Shown piece by piece: positions 47,901-57,457 of a stretch of 64,000 bases of DNA (positions are counted from its first letter, which is position 1; every line of letters begins with the position of its first letter). The DNA lies in contig OX359190.1 in NCBI GenBank assembly GCA_947172415.1, forward strand, positions 3,162,001-3,226,000, read 5' to 3'. Under the pieces are notes generated by a model that was given only the letters and a program-made list of their open reading frames with translations, did no database searches and was not told the origin of the DNA. This DNA comes from Chondrosia reniformis. Taxonomy: Eukaryota > Porifera > Demospongiae > Chondrillida > Chondrillidae. The position numbers were made by a program, and so were the translations under genes.

Positions 47901-48068
47901 GTAATTACTTGGATTTGGTTTATAATGTACTTACTATTCCAAAACGACTTTAAACTAGTAATATTCATTTATATTTTGTTATTTTGCTTTTATTTGATTA
48001 GTAGGGTAAAGTCATCTTTTTATATTCATTTAACTAAAAGATTGTATTCACTATCTGTTAAAAATTAA
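41936..48068 (+). CDS. Kelch-repeat protein 1 with N-terminal death-fold-like exon
   Basis: Three exons joined at GT-AG sites with fitting phases: 41936-42275 (phase 1), 45966-46075 and 46857-48068, giving 553 residues. Exon 1 (113 residues) is all-helical in character ('FHDHVIERCNMKDFHTFLK', 'KKLRVLCKVLREC'), resembling CARD or other death-fold domains. Exon 2 is a short charged coiled coil (KKAAELTNANDTLQKENQEL). Exon 3 holds kelch repeats (LYIGGGF, LHLIGGEF, LIVAGGVD, LLLVGGRY, LYFGGGF) forming a propeller that would bind partners. The C-terminus is hydrophobic and may be a membrane anchor. There is no BTB or BACK domain, so it is not a Keap1-type adaptor. A helical sensor/adaptor role is inference. 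Intron 1 (3.7 kb) is full of repeats. Confidence 0.7.
42993..43348 (+). repeat. Interspersed repeat copy 1 with hammerhead-like core and 22-bp direct repeats
   Basis: The stretch is bracketed by two identical 22-bp blocks (42993-43014 and 43327-43348, containing GAGTCAAATGATGAGAC) 334 bp apart. Inside lie CTTTTTAGCTTTTTAGG, the ribozyme-like core (43180-43222), TGGTTCCA and CTCCTCAGGAG, in the same order as in the copy at 25240-25440. The block at the left equals the tail of the unit, so this reads like the end of one unit followed by a complete second one. It lies in intron 1 of kelch gene 1. Confidence 0.7.
43180..43222 (+). ncRNA. Hammerhead-ribozyme-like motif, type I minimal (copy 1)
   Basis: In order: helix I strand GCCATA; core TTGATGA (consensus CTGATGA); helix II GTCC-TAAT-GGAT; core GAAA; a very short helix III CAGCTG; cleavage triplet GTC; and helix I partner TATAGC. 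Helix I pairs at five of six positions. Every core base matches except C3, which is T. Minimal hammerheads with tiny helix III are known from Penelope-like elements and retrozymes. Copy 2 supplies the missing C, so the ancestor would have matched the consensus. C3 is critical, so this copy is probably weak or dead. Confidence 0.6.
43356..43455. repeat. 100-bp near-perfect palindrome
   Basis: The arms TTATACCA...CACTCAAG...AAGTGATATCTGCCC and GGGCAGATATCACTT...CTTGAGTGTGGTATAA fold onto each other, with a central CTCGACCTTCGGTCTCG. The inner 15-bp stem is perfect. The ends (TTATACCAC/GTGGTATAA) recur at 43773-43837. Confidence 0.85.
43510..43571. repeat. 25-bp hairpin stem
   Basis: GGGATATAACAGGATTTAAG plus AAGCT pairs with AGCTTCTTAAATTCTGTTAT plus ATCCC, with one G-T mismatch around a 12-base loop. 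Confidence 0.85.
43773..43837. repeat. Palindrome with ATACCACG ends
   Basis: The outer arms ATACCACG/CGTGGTAT overlap an inner stem ACGTACTC/GAGTACGT around ACCCTCAGGC. It shares its end sequence with the palindrome at 43356-43455. Confidence 0.65.
44218..44247. repeat. TTCGGCTGCATACTGCAGCC hairpin
   Basis: GGCTGCA-TAC-TGCAGCC followed by TTCCTCAGAG. Very similar hairpins (TTTCGGCTG...CAGCC TTCCTCAG) recur in retroelement untranslated regions of invertebrates. The assignment is tentative. Confidence 0.4.
44522..45036. mobile_element. Pogo/Tigger-like MITE
   Basis: The ends CAGTGGAACCTCGAATAGCG and, inverted, CAGTGGAACATCTCTATAAC are flanked by TA (44520-44521, 45037-45038). The length is 515 bp. 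AAACCTCT motifs repeat inside. No coding sequence; it lies in kelch gene 1 intron 1. A right-end relative lies at 6721-6789. Confidence 0.85.
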
Positions 48069-48349
48069 ATTGGTGTACAGTTTGTAGAGAATACGCTCTA
48101 AAACATGGCTTCCTTATTCAATTTACAGGTTATCCATTAAATCATGTAGTTAGGTTAAAACAATCATGAATGCAGAAGGATTTTTAGCTTTTTTGGCCTT
48201 TCATACAACTTTGTACAATTATAGCGAGTAACGGCTCCATGCAAGAGTACTATTGGTCATGCACTTAAGCTTCCCATGGCCAATTCCTTTAATTTTATAA
48301 TATTATATTTCACGCTAGCCGAAAATAGCCTAATACACTCTGTAAATAA

Positions 48350-48661
48350 TTGGAGCGAGCCGGAAGCGAGCCCGGCCCCACATTAGCGAGATCGTCGACT
48401 TCCGGTGTATATATGTATTATATACGTAAACGGCCGTTAGGCCACGAAGCGGGCCCGACGACCATGCACGACATGGCTGATTTCGGCCCAGAACGACTGG
48501 CTCCGTGGAGGCTTCTTACCATATCTCCCAATACCAATGCTAAAGCTGAGGCATGCGCATTTGCTTTGTCCAATACGTGGTTTGGTATGGCAGCTAAACG
48601 GACGCTCCATGCAGGAGGTGTGTTAACCATGGCCAGTGCTCCCGGCTACAACTTCCATTGA
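48350..48661 (+). other. GC-rich island with a 103-codon open frame
   Basis: The composition changes sharply to GC-rich (AGCGAGCCGGAAGCGAGCCC) between the AT-rich kelch genes. A plus-strand frame starting with TTG at 48350 runs 103 codons to a stop at 48661. It reads 'TTMHDMADFGPERLAPWRLL' and 'MAAKRTLHAGGVLTMASAPG', which I do not recognise; the reverse strand is open for 70 codons too (48630-48418). GGTGTATAT...TATATACGTA at 48395-48430 resembles 43788-43810, so a repeat end may be involved. Whether it is coding is open. Confidence 0.35.
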
Positions 48662-49025
48662 AGCTTGCACAGGCTGTCACCATTCATAAATCACAAGTTC
48701 TTGCTTAGGCTCGCCCCCTGTATGTCATACATATGTCTAGTTTTTAGGTACATATCATCTAAACATTGTAGCACCCATATAGGTAGACATAGGCTTGAAC
48801 GCGCTCTATATACACTACAGGAAGCCATGCATCTTAGTAGTTTAGACTTATTTTCTAGTAACGATAACGGTCAACCTGTGTACAGAATAAGCGCCTGACT
48901 TCGTTGTCGGCGTAGCTGCCATTATACCACAGCAGTTGTGCTCGAAAGAGTAACGTTTTGCTGAAAAACCTGCTCTCTTGTGATCGGAATTATACGGTGG
49001 CCCAGTAGGACGATATGCCTTTAAA

Positions 49026-50353
49026 ATGGACGACTCGTCAGAAAGTTTGTGGAATTCAAGAAAAGTTAGTTCGCTTCAACTGTTAAACCTAAAACCACGT
49101 ATCTTTTGAATTGTATTTGATATTGCTTTTAGGTTATTTTTAGACGATCCACTTGGGACCATGTTCCTCGCCTTCCCGTAGCTGGAGCTTGTTGTTCTTT
49201 AGTGAATATTAATGAAGATTTATACGTCGGAGGAGGATACATTTGTTATATACCCGGCTTTATAAGGAAACATACAAATCGTCCATCGTCAAACATATAC
49301 AGACTAGCATTAGGGTCTTCAAAATGGGAGACTATCCCTTCTTGTCCTTCAAATATGGTCCATTTTACTTTGGTGACTTTTAGAAAAAAGTTACACTTGA
49401 TTGGTGGCGAATTTGTTACAAAACAAGACATTCCACCTATTTATGACAAAGGACTCTATTCAAATCTTGTGATGACCTATGACACTGTAACTGGTAAGTG
49501 GGCCAGTGATCTCCCAACTCTCAATCGCCCTAGGAGGCTGCCTTCAGCTACTGCAACAGAGACCCACCTTATTGTAGCTGGTGGAGTTGATGAAAAGGGA
49601 AATGCTGTGAACTTAATTGAAGTTTTGGATCTCGCAGGTGAAAATTCACTATGGCAAGTCAGTGGAAGTCTACCAGAAATATTACGATATCCACAGATTG
49701 TTGCAATCAATGAAAGCGTTTACATTGGAGCTGATCGTGCAGATGGGATTGAATTTGAGAGTCCAAAATCTGTCCCTGATTGGAAAGTTAATTCCAAGAT
49801 GAACCATGTATTTGAGGTACCTGTGAGTGTTATTACTAGTAAATTCTCTGATGTTATACCATATCAGAAAAGGAAGTTTCTACCACCTGTCCCATCTTCT
49901 GGCTGTGCCCTCATAAATGCATATGGTAAACTCCTTGCAGTTTGTGGTAGGCATAGTTCAGGTGTTTTTCGTGAGAGTCAATTCTATCTTTTCAATAAGA
50001 AATTGAGTCAGTGGGATACCATCATTGTACCTTATATCAGGAGGCTTACTCCAGCGGCAGTGTTTACAAAAGATACACTCTTTGTGGTTGGTGGTTATAG
50101 GCCATTATGGAGGCATTTTCTATTTCTTCTCTTTTATCTAACTATTTTAGTATTTGGTCTAGCACTAAATTTAATTAAGACCTGCAAAAAACAGGTATTG
50201 TACTGCCACTGCTTTAAAGAATGGTTGTTTTCTACTGCTTCTCCTTCTTTTGTTTTTTCTGTGCTAATTATACTTTGGATATTTAGGCCTGTAATGAAAT
50301 ATATTCCTCATTTAAGGGTTTCGGAATCTTGTTCTGCTTTGACTTTAAATTAA
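49026..50353 (+). CDS. Kelch-repeat protein 2
   Basis: Two exons: 49026-49064 (MDDSSESLWNSRK) with donor AAA|GTTAGT, and 49133-50353 after CTTTTAG, both phase 0, giving 419 residues. Kelch blades are visible at 'WDHVPRLPVAGACC...LYVGGGY', 'LHLIGGEF', 'LIVAGGVDEKGNAVN', 'LLAVCGRH' and 'LFVVGGY'. The C-terminus has two hydrophobic segments ('FLFLLFYLTILVFGLALNL' and 'FVFSVLIILWIF') and may be membrane-anchored. Unlike kelch 1 it has no N-terminal helical domain. A 261-bp patch (49385-49645) is nearly identical to kelch 1 (47119-47379) while the rest is diverged. It lies 0.96 kb downstream of kelch 1 on the same strand. Confidence 0.75.
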
Positions 50354-51618
50354 AGTAAACTGTATTTTACATTCATACATTCATCAACATATTATTTGTC
50401 ACATTACCTATATTATTAGCCTCAATTTTTTATATTTTTTATAATATTATTAATTTTACTATATGTAAAATTGATGTGTAATGTAATGTAATACACTGGA
50501 AGGAGCAACCACAAAAATAAAGACTTCATTAGATTTCTAGATCTGACATTTCCCCTTAACGAAACATGGAGGCCCTCCATTCTGTCTATTCTGCCGTTCA
50601 AATGTACCATTGCATGCCACAAACCTGTAGAATTCCCTGTCCAGGAATATAGATAGAGAGCGTGAAAGACAAAGGGGAGTGGTCAAGTAAGAGGAGGGTG
50701 TGACCAAGGAAGAAGAGCTTACTTGTTGATAAACTAATATATGACTCCAATAGCTTCTCGTTCTGCCATTGCTTGTAGTGAGAGGGAACGATGGAAATCT
50801 AGTATATAAGCATATACACCTTAATCCTAACCTCATGAATATAGTAGTAGTAATGCAACTGAAAGGTAAGAGATATTGAGCGATAGAGCAGCCACATATC
50901 CAGGACATTTCGATCTGTAGATCTTCCTCAACTAGTATAAAATTGAGTAATAGTAGTAAAATGCATTTAGAAGAATCTATCATGTTTCAGTTCAGATTTT
51001 ACCCAAAATAAAATGGAGTGTGAATAGATACTCATAACAACACACAATATAAAACTCACGAAGGTTGCATAGTGAACGTCGACAAGGATCTCACAAAAAT
51101 GAAAACAATATAAGGGGCTGCCTGCGGCAGCCCCTAAAAAGAAACGCTATAATAAAGTTTCGTATTCAATTTGCAAATAACTTTACCTGACGACTGCCAT
51201 TTTGATCTGCAAAACTATACGTTTTATACACAAAAATGAATTATATTATCTCTGTACATATTCTTCCGTGTCAATTTACATTAGATGACCGTGCGATCTT
51301 GCTCATTCGAGTTTGCAATGTCTATAATATATGCTACTAGCTTAAATTATTGTCTGTATGTGCAAACTAACTTTAATTCTAGTTGTGCATCAGTTTCGTC
51401 AACACATGCCGTTATTATTAACACAAAAAAGTAATTCAAAATACTAAAATCGATCTACATAAACAATAAAACTTAACTAAAATCGATCTATAGATTGCTA
51501 CATAAACCATAAAGGACCAAAATAGTATCAACTGAACCGAATACTAAAATTTGACAAACAAGAGACAGATAGAATTAACATTTACCGAATACAGCAACTA
51601 GCTAGGCGAGGTCTGCAA
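50354..51618. other. Upstream duplicated flank of TRIM C
   Basis: Blocks here recur upstream of TRIM D: GGAGTGGTCAAGTAAGAGGA (50675; 55990), GATCTGACATTTCCCCT (50540; 55760) and the leader AAATCGATCTACATAAACAA (51449; 57302). These show that the duplicated unit includes about 1 kb of upstream sequence. A minus-strand open frame (50983-50537) is not supported by any similarity I know. Confidence 0.5.
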
Positions 51619-53796
51619 ATGGCGGAGCTTCCAGCGGTCCCAGCCCTTCAGTCCAGCGAGCTTAGTCTTTCTTGTGTCGGTTGCGGAGAGAAAGTAGAAG
51701 AGTTGAAAAGTCTATCGTGTCTCCACTCGTTAGCTTTGTGCGAGAAGGTAGAATGTCGAGAGAAGATTCTCCATCGCAGCGTCTCCTGCAAGATTTGCGA
51801 GGAAGTGTTCTCCTTGTCTCTCAAGGATCTTTCTGACCATCCGTTCGCTCTGAGGAAGGCTTTGAGCAACCAGTACCGGAAGGAAGGCGTCATCTGTCAG
51901 GAGGAACACGAAGAAGAGAGATCAGCCGTAAGTTTCTGCTCGACTTGCGAAGCGTTCATTTGCCAGGAATGCGTTGATCATCATAAAACTCGAAAAGTCT
52001 TGAAGAAACACGAATTAAAGTCGTTGCAAGGAGTGTTTGAGCAAGGCGGTAAGAAAGAAGATTTGTTCAAATGCTCGAAACACAAAGAGAATTGCAAACT
52101 TTACTGTCACACTTGTGAAGAAATGATTTGTCACATTTGCTCTTCTGTCGAACCACATCGTTCCCACAAAGTGTCGTACATTGACAATGAGCTGGGAGAG
52201 TTGAACAAGACCACTCTGACACAGTGCCTTTCATCCGTGAGGACTCAAAGGAAGGCAATCAGATCTGCTCTCCAAGAAGTGCAGGACAGCAAAGCTAGTC
52301 TCCAACAGCAGTCTGTGAATGCGTTAGGAGAGATTGCTGGAATGAAGAAGCATCTGTTTGCCATTGTGACAGCCCGCTGTGATGGTCTTGCTGCTGAAGT
52401 GAGGGAAGCAGAAGACAAGGGAAGAAGAGAACTTGAGAGACGCGAGAGAGAATTGAAGGTCAGTCTAAAGAAGCTTGATGCATTCCATTGCCTGTCAGAA
52501 GAGATGAGTTTGAATGGAACAACAGAAGAGCAGTTATCAATGACAAAAAAGATTGTCAGTCGCATGTCATCTCTCAGCAGCAGTATCTCAACGCCAAGAG
52601 CCTCCATCCAACCTTCTGTTGGTCTGAAGAGCTGTGATCGAGAAGAAGTGGAAAAGTACATCTCATCACTTGGAAGCATCCATCACGGTCCCCATCCATC
52701 AAACCGCACTATGGAAGGAGTGGAAGTGAAGGATAGCGTCATTACCTGTAGGAGCTTTGCCAAGAAACTTCTTCACTTTAAGTTGATGACAAGAGACGAG
52801 AGAGGCAATGAGTGTAGAGGAGGAGAGAAAGTGTTAGCTGTCGTTCGTCCTGTGACAGCAGGTGTTCCCGTGTTTGGTAAAGTAGAAGACATGAGAGATG
52901 GCACATATGAGGTGCGGTTTGCAAGTGTTCCATCAGAGAAGTGCCATCTGAGTGTGACTGTTGGAGGACATGATGTAGCAGGCATTCCAGTAGAGGTGAA
53001 AGTAGTTGGTGCTAGTGGAATTACTGCAGTCAAGCAGAAGTTCAAGCATCCATCAGGTGATATGTATTATGGTGTTGCAATAGGTCCGGATGGTTTGCTA
53101 TACTGTTCAGATAACAGAGGACAAGTGACTATCCTAAACAGACAAGGTCAAGTTATAAGAAGCTTCAAAGTCAAGAGTGGTGGTTCATTGTTTGGAATAG
53201 CATTAAATAGAACAGGGAATGTGATAGTTAGTGACTTTAGTAATGGCTACAACAGTATCTACACAGCAGCTGGTGAATTTGTAAGGCAGTTTGGAGGAAA
53301 AGGTAAAGATCAAGGTCAACTTAGTAATCCATGCGGTGTGGCAGTTAACAAGGAGGGACATATATTTGTGGTAGAGAGGGGAGGCCATTGTGTTTCTGTG
53401 TTTACAGAAGAAGGTACATTCCTGTACAAGTTTGGTCACGAAGGTGAAGCTGAAGGAGAGTTTTATTGCCCTCGCTACATTCTCATAACACCTGATGATT
53501 TGGTGCATGTCACAGATACAGGAAATCATCGCATTCAAGTGTTTCAGCAGAATGGTCAGTTTATTAGGCAGTTTGGTAATGGCATTGTGAAGAGTCCAGA
53601 AGGTATAGCAGTCACAAGTGATGGACATATAGTGGTAGCTTCATGGAGTGCTAAGTTCAGCATCTTCACACAAGATGGACAGTGTGTCCATGAAGTGACT
53701 GATATTGGATTGACTGGTCCTCGTGGTGTAACAGTTGATAGTGATGGACTCATTTACATAGCAGATTATTTTAACAGTAGAGTAGTAGTACTTTGA
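51619..53796 (+). CDS. TRIM-like RING/B-box/filamin/NHL protein C
   Basis: Intact 725-residue single-exon frame starting MAELPAVPALQSSELS. It has the same domain order as A: RING-like cluster, B-box 1 (CQEEHEEERSAVSFCSTC), B-box 2 (CSKHKENCKLYCHTCEEMIC), coiled coil, filamin repeat and NHL propeller. Peculiar to this copy: the RING third Cys block reads LKSLSCLHS (Ser where A, B and D have Cys), the filamin domain starts CRSFAKKLLHFKL, and NHL loops differ (FSNGYNSIYT, VVERGGHCVSVF). Changes cluster in the filamin start and the propeller loops, the likely ligand surface. The leader shares about 150 bp with TRIM D. The 3' flank (ACTTTTAGAGAACAAGTTTG) is shared with A, B and D. Confidence 0.92.
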   Translation: MAELPAVPALQSSELSLSCVGCGEKVEELKSLSCLHSLALCEKVECREKILHRSVSCKICEEVFSLSLKDLSDHPFALRKALSNQYRKEGVICQEEHEEERSAVSFCSTCEAFICQECVDHHKTRKVLKKHELKSLQGVFEQGGKKEDLFKCSKHKENCKLYCHTCEEMICHICSSVEPHRSHKVSYIDNELGELNKTTLTQCLSSVRTQRKAIRSALQEVQDSKASLQQQSVNALGEIAGMKKHLFAIVTARCDGLAAEVREAEDKGRRELERRERELKVSLKKLDAFHCLSEEMSLNGTTEEQLSMTKKIVSRMSSLSSSISTPRASIQPSVGLKSCDREEVEKYISSLGSIHHGPHPSNRTMEGVEVKDSVITCRSFAKKLLHFKLMTRDERGNECRGGEKVLAVVRPVTAGVPVFGKVEDMRDGTYEVRFASVPSEKCHLSVTVGGHDVAGIPVEVKVVGASGITAVKQKFKHPSGDMYYGVAIGPDGLLYCSDNRGQVTILNRQGQVIRSFKVKSGGSLFGIALNRTGNVIVSDFSNGYNSIYTAAGEFVRQFGGKGKDQGQLSNPCGVAVNKEGHIFVVERGGHCVSVFTEEGTFLYKFGHEGEAEGEFYCPRYILITPDDLVHVTDTGNHRIQVFQQNGQFIRQFGNGIVKSPEGIAVTSDGHIVVASWSAKFSIFTQDGQCVHEVTDIGLTGPRGVTVDSDGLIYIADYFNSRVVVL

Positions 53797-54110
53797 GAAC
53801 TTTTAGAGAACAAGTTTGTTAACTGTGAACAATTTATAGAGATTATTAAATAATTAGTTGTACAATGATTTATTCTGTTTCAATTTAAAGTTATTTATGT
53901 TTATTTACAAATTATATTCAAGTGTTTTCCTTATTTGGTAACTTTGTTAAATTTAAAATAAACAAATAATAAATTATTATTATAATAAAATTAAAATAAA
54001 TGAAAGTCTTTCTACACATGAAATACTATTTAAACAATTAAAATAATAACATGTTTCATAGAAACAGTTAATGTCGACGTCATCTTTCAATATAGATATT
54101 TATACAGTAG

Positions 54111-54318
54111 CTATATATGTGTTGCAAAGATCAAAGTGTATAATCTAACACATTGCCATTCCAGTGTAGGTAGTCGTGTCAGAGGACAATTGGTGCTGTC
54201 AAACATGAGGAATGATACATGGGTAGCAATAGACATATCCTGAGGTAGTGAGGGTAGTGGGGTTGCTATGGCAACTGTGGCACATAGGACACACATTTGC
54301 AGGAATGAGACTCTGGAC
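54111..54318 (-). pseudogene. PEX12 C-terminal RING exon fragment (copy C)
   Basis: After a TTTACAG acceptor the minus strand reads 'VQSLIPANVCPMCHSCHSNP', then 'TTLTTSGYVYCYPCIIPHV', the zinc-binding RING-like end of peroxin-12, part of the peroxisomal ubiquitin-ligase complex for PEX5 recycling. One base too many or too few then shifts the frame; the rest, 'NCPLTRLPTLEWQCVRLYT', follows in another frame to a stop at 54111. Together with 54380-54559 it forms the 3' end of a PEX12 gene lacking its first part. Confidence 0.8.
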
Positions 54319-54379
54319 CTGTAAACACAAGAATCAGTAGTTTTAGATGGTTGCCTAGCAACCTTTAAGACAATCCTAC

Positions 54380-54559
54380 CTGTGTGTCCCTGGGTGGGGG
54401 AGGGTTTGGTAAGGTAGTCACAGCCTGTCGTGTGGTGCATCCCTCCTCTGCCATTCACCAGTCAAGGAACCTCATCACGTAGGCTGCACCCAACATGGCC
54501 ACAGAGAGACACCTAAAGTAGAGAGCTCTACTAGTAACTAGAAAGAGCAGTTGGAGTTT
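54380..54559 (-). pseudogene. PEX12 penultimate exon fragment (copy C)
   Basis: A 60-codon exon between AG (54560-54561) and donor CAG|GTAGGA reads 'LLFLVTSRALYFRCLSVAML', 'GAAYVMRFLDW', then TGA, then 'MAEEGCTTRQAVTTLPNPPP'. It aligns without gaps to the membrane segment and FLDWW...ALPTPPPP region of PEX12. The TGA replaces the second Trp of the conserved WW pair, so the copy is dead. The same TGA is in copy D. Confidence 0.8.
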
Positions 54560-54689
54560 CTAGTCCGCTATTTCAGCATTCTCAAAAGTACAGCTAAAGA
54601 TACTCCAGAAAGTGATGGGAAATATTCTATATATAGTTATTTATACGTGACCTCAGTCAATTATACCTTTTCTTTATTAATTATTACTT

Positions 54690-54731
54690 CAATATACAAG
54701 AATATACAAGAATATACAAGAATATACAAGT
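54690..54731. repeat. AATATACAAG repeat
   Basis: The 10-bp unit AATATACAAG occurs four times in a row; two units survive at the equivalent place after TRIM D (60595-60612). Confidence 0.9.
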
Positions 54732-54779
54732 GGTGTCTCGTCACTTTACATGACACTCAATAACAGTACTGCTATATAG

Positions 54780-55250
54780 TCCCAGCTCACCTGACACTTC
54801 CTCGTACCCTCTCCCTAGTGTGACCATTCAGACACACTCCATTCATTCACAGCTCAAGGGAATAATATTTACTTTTGTTAATCAAATAAGAGAAATTATA
54901 CAACAACTTTACAACCTACACAGAATAGAGAGTAGGGCGAGGACTAGGTTGCCATGGTAACAACTTAAACTGATCTTCTCTATGAAATGAAGGATGGGGG
55001 TATATACATCTTCACAAACCACTTCCACTGATGTGGTACAGTCTCTCCACTGTCCTGCTGCTAACAAGACTGATGATATAAATGTCCTCCATTTTCATCT
55101 TGGCATAAGGAAGTCCTACCTACTGAGACGGACAATGTCACTACATTTGAACTGCACAAGTTGAAAGTGTTTAATGACCTACCACAAAGAGCAGAGAGAG
55201 CAGGCGGTTCCTCAGAGGTAGGCGTGGTTGGGGAGTGGCTTCAATCTTTC
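54780..55250. repeat. Duplicated flank, matches 60680-60726 plus 62977-63225
   Basis: GCTCACCTGACACTTCCTCG (54786) and GGGAATAATATTTACTTTT (54859) through CCACTGTCCTGCTGCTAACA (55049) reappear downstream of TRIM D, where 2.25 kb of satellite-like sequence splits them. Confidence 0.75.
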
Positions 55251-57457
55251 TAAATTGTAAAAGGATTCCGCAAACAATTCTCCTAATAACACAAAATCTA
55301 ATAAACTGTCGAAAGAGACAGTTAACTGAACACTGTGTAAAGGTTGCGATATGTATTACGGATTATCGATGTAACATTTTCCAGTGATATTCCGCATTAC
55401 AATTGGTATTAGGATATTAAAATATTCATGTACTATTTTACAACATTTTGTCGCTCAGCCAGTATTCCATTACTGGAAATGTATTATATTTTTATTCTGT
55501 ATTATATATTTGTCAATTGAACATTACAACTCTAAAATTATGATTAACACAGAGATTGTTCAAAGTTTTAAGAGTCAAATAACTGCTAAATGTTGATAAT
55601 CCTGCTCAACTTCTGTAATCTGTTCAGAGTCTCTCCCTGCTTGATGGTCGTCTAATTAGAGGACAAGAAGAAGGAAACGTTACATGTATATAGTACACTG
55701 GAAAGAGTAACCACAAAAATAAAGACTTTTAAGACTTTAAGACTATTAGATTTCTGAGATCTGACATTTCCCCTCAACAAAACATGAGGGTCTGCCTCAC
55801 GTTAGTAGTGCTCACATTATAGTGGTAGTTCTTCTGGTCCGGTCTGTTGTTTCCACTACTCCAGCTACTCTGTCCATATATTCTGCAGTTTAAACGTCCC
55901 ATTGCCACAAATCTGGAGAGGTCTCTGTCCAGGAATATAAATAGAGGGGGAGTGGTCAAGCAAGAGGAGAAGTGGTCAGGAACAAGAGGGGGAGTGGTCA
56001 AGTAAGAGGAGGGCGTGGTCAGGAACAAGAGGGGGAGTGATCAAGGATAAGAGGGGAGTGGGTCAAGTATAAAAGGCAAATTGGCCATTGCTATACCAGA
56101 CGCAAATCTACTGGTTGTCAGAATTATAATGGATGAATTCACATAAAAGTATTGTGGATAGTAAAGCACTTAAATTTCACTAGTCACTTCTGTATGGTTA
56201 GCCTTAGCACGTGTTATATTAATCAGTTACTAATTGGTCCCTCACACTTGACCTGTAACAAACTCTAAATGGAGCTATTGTTTATGTCAAATAATTGCCA
56301 CAAACACTTAAAAGATTCAAACCAATTTTAAAGCATACAAATCACTCCAATTAATACTGTATGACACAGTCTCTTTACAGATGATATATAACACAATTAC
56401 ACACTCTATTATTCTAAAAAAACTTGTATTTTTTCTATAAAGAATTGATAGCATCCTATAGAATGAACATGCATGAACTTCTACATTGCCCTTCCCAATA
56501 ATTCCATAAGTACAAATAATATCATAGCAGCACCTAAAACTACATAGTAACAGCTGTAATTAATTTAAGTCCAGCTTTAAATTTGAACACTTAACTTTTT
56601 CAGGTAATCTTAGAACTTGTATACATACAATATACACAGAATTTATAATCCAAATATCATGTGTTCAATTTCTTACAAAGTATTATTCAAATGTGCTTCT
56701 GAAATGTCTACAGTACGTACAGATTAATTAAACAAAATGTTACATCAGTTGCCATATTCCAAAATGTCAAAACTCACACTCAAAGCAGAACTATTTGTAA
56801 CATATCACTTCATTAAACAAACATTATCCATCAAAGCGCACTAGAAAAATTATTGAGTATCCTCCAACTAAATATTCACAACGTTCTGAAAAGATTGCTA
56901 CAAGTACAAAAAGGAAACATATATAATGTAATCTAAAATAATGCAGACTTTATCAACGTTTATGTAATCTAAAATAATGCAGACTTTATCAACGTTTATG
57001 TAATATAAAATAATGCAGACTTTATCAACGTTTAGATTACACTAAAAGGCAAATACAAGTTGCGAGTGTGAGACAAGTAGAAAGAAATGAATCAATTGCA
57101 AACTTAAAAAGAAACGCTATAATTAAGTTGGTATTCAATTTGCAAACACCTTTACCTGATGGCTGCCATTTTAATCTGCATATGTCAATTTACCTATGTA
57201 CACAAAAATGAATAATATCTCATCATATTCTTCTAATTTACTGTTAGTTTGCCATGACAAGTTTTAAGAATGATTTAAGCAACACAAAAACAAAATACTA
57301 AAATCGATCTACATAAACAATAAAACTTAACTAAAATCGATCTATAGATTGCTACATAAACCATAAAGTACCAAAATAGTAACAACTGAACTGATTACTA
57401 AAATTAGACAGATAGAATAAGTATTTACCGAATACAGCAACTAGACGAGGTCTACAA
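55251..57457. other. Spacer between units C and D
   Basis: Contains the duplicated upstream block of TRIM D (55690-56050, with GGGGGAGTGGTCAAG minisatellite copies at 55925-56050), a fold-back family relative near 56150, three tandem 36-bp units (TAATGCAGACTTTATCAACG) at 56925-57037, and the TRIM D leader. No gene supported. Confidence 0.5.

Noticed and set aside
41936-50353. Kelch genes as Keap1 partners of the CNC-like bZIP
   Set aside because: Neither kelch gene has a BTB or BACK domain, and the bZIP has no Keap1-binding motif.
54380-54559. In-frame TGA in the PEX12 fragment as a selenocysteine codon
   Set aside because: The position is a conserved Trp in PEX12, the fragment has other frame breaks and lacks the gene's 5' part.
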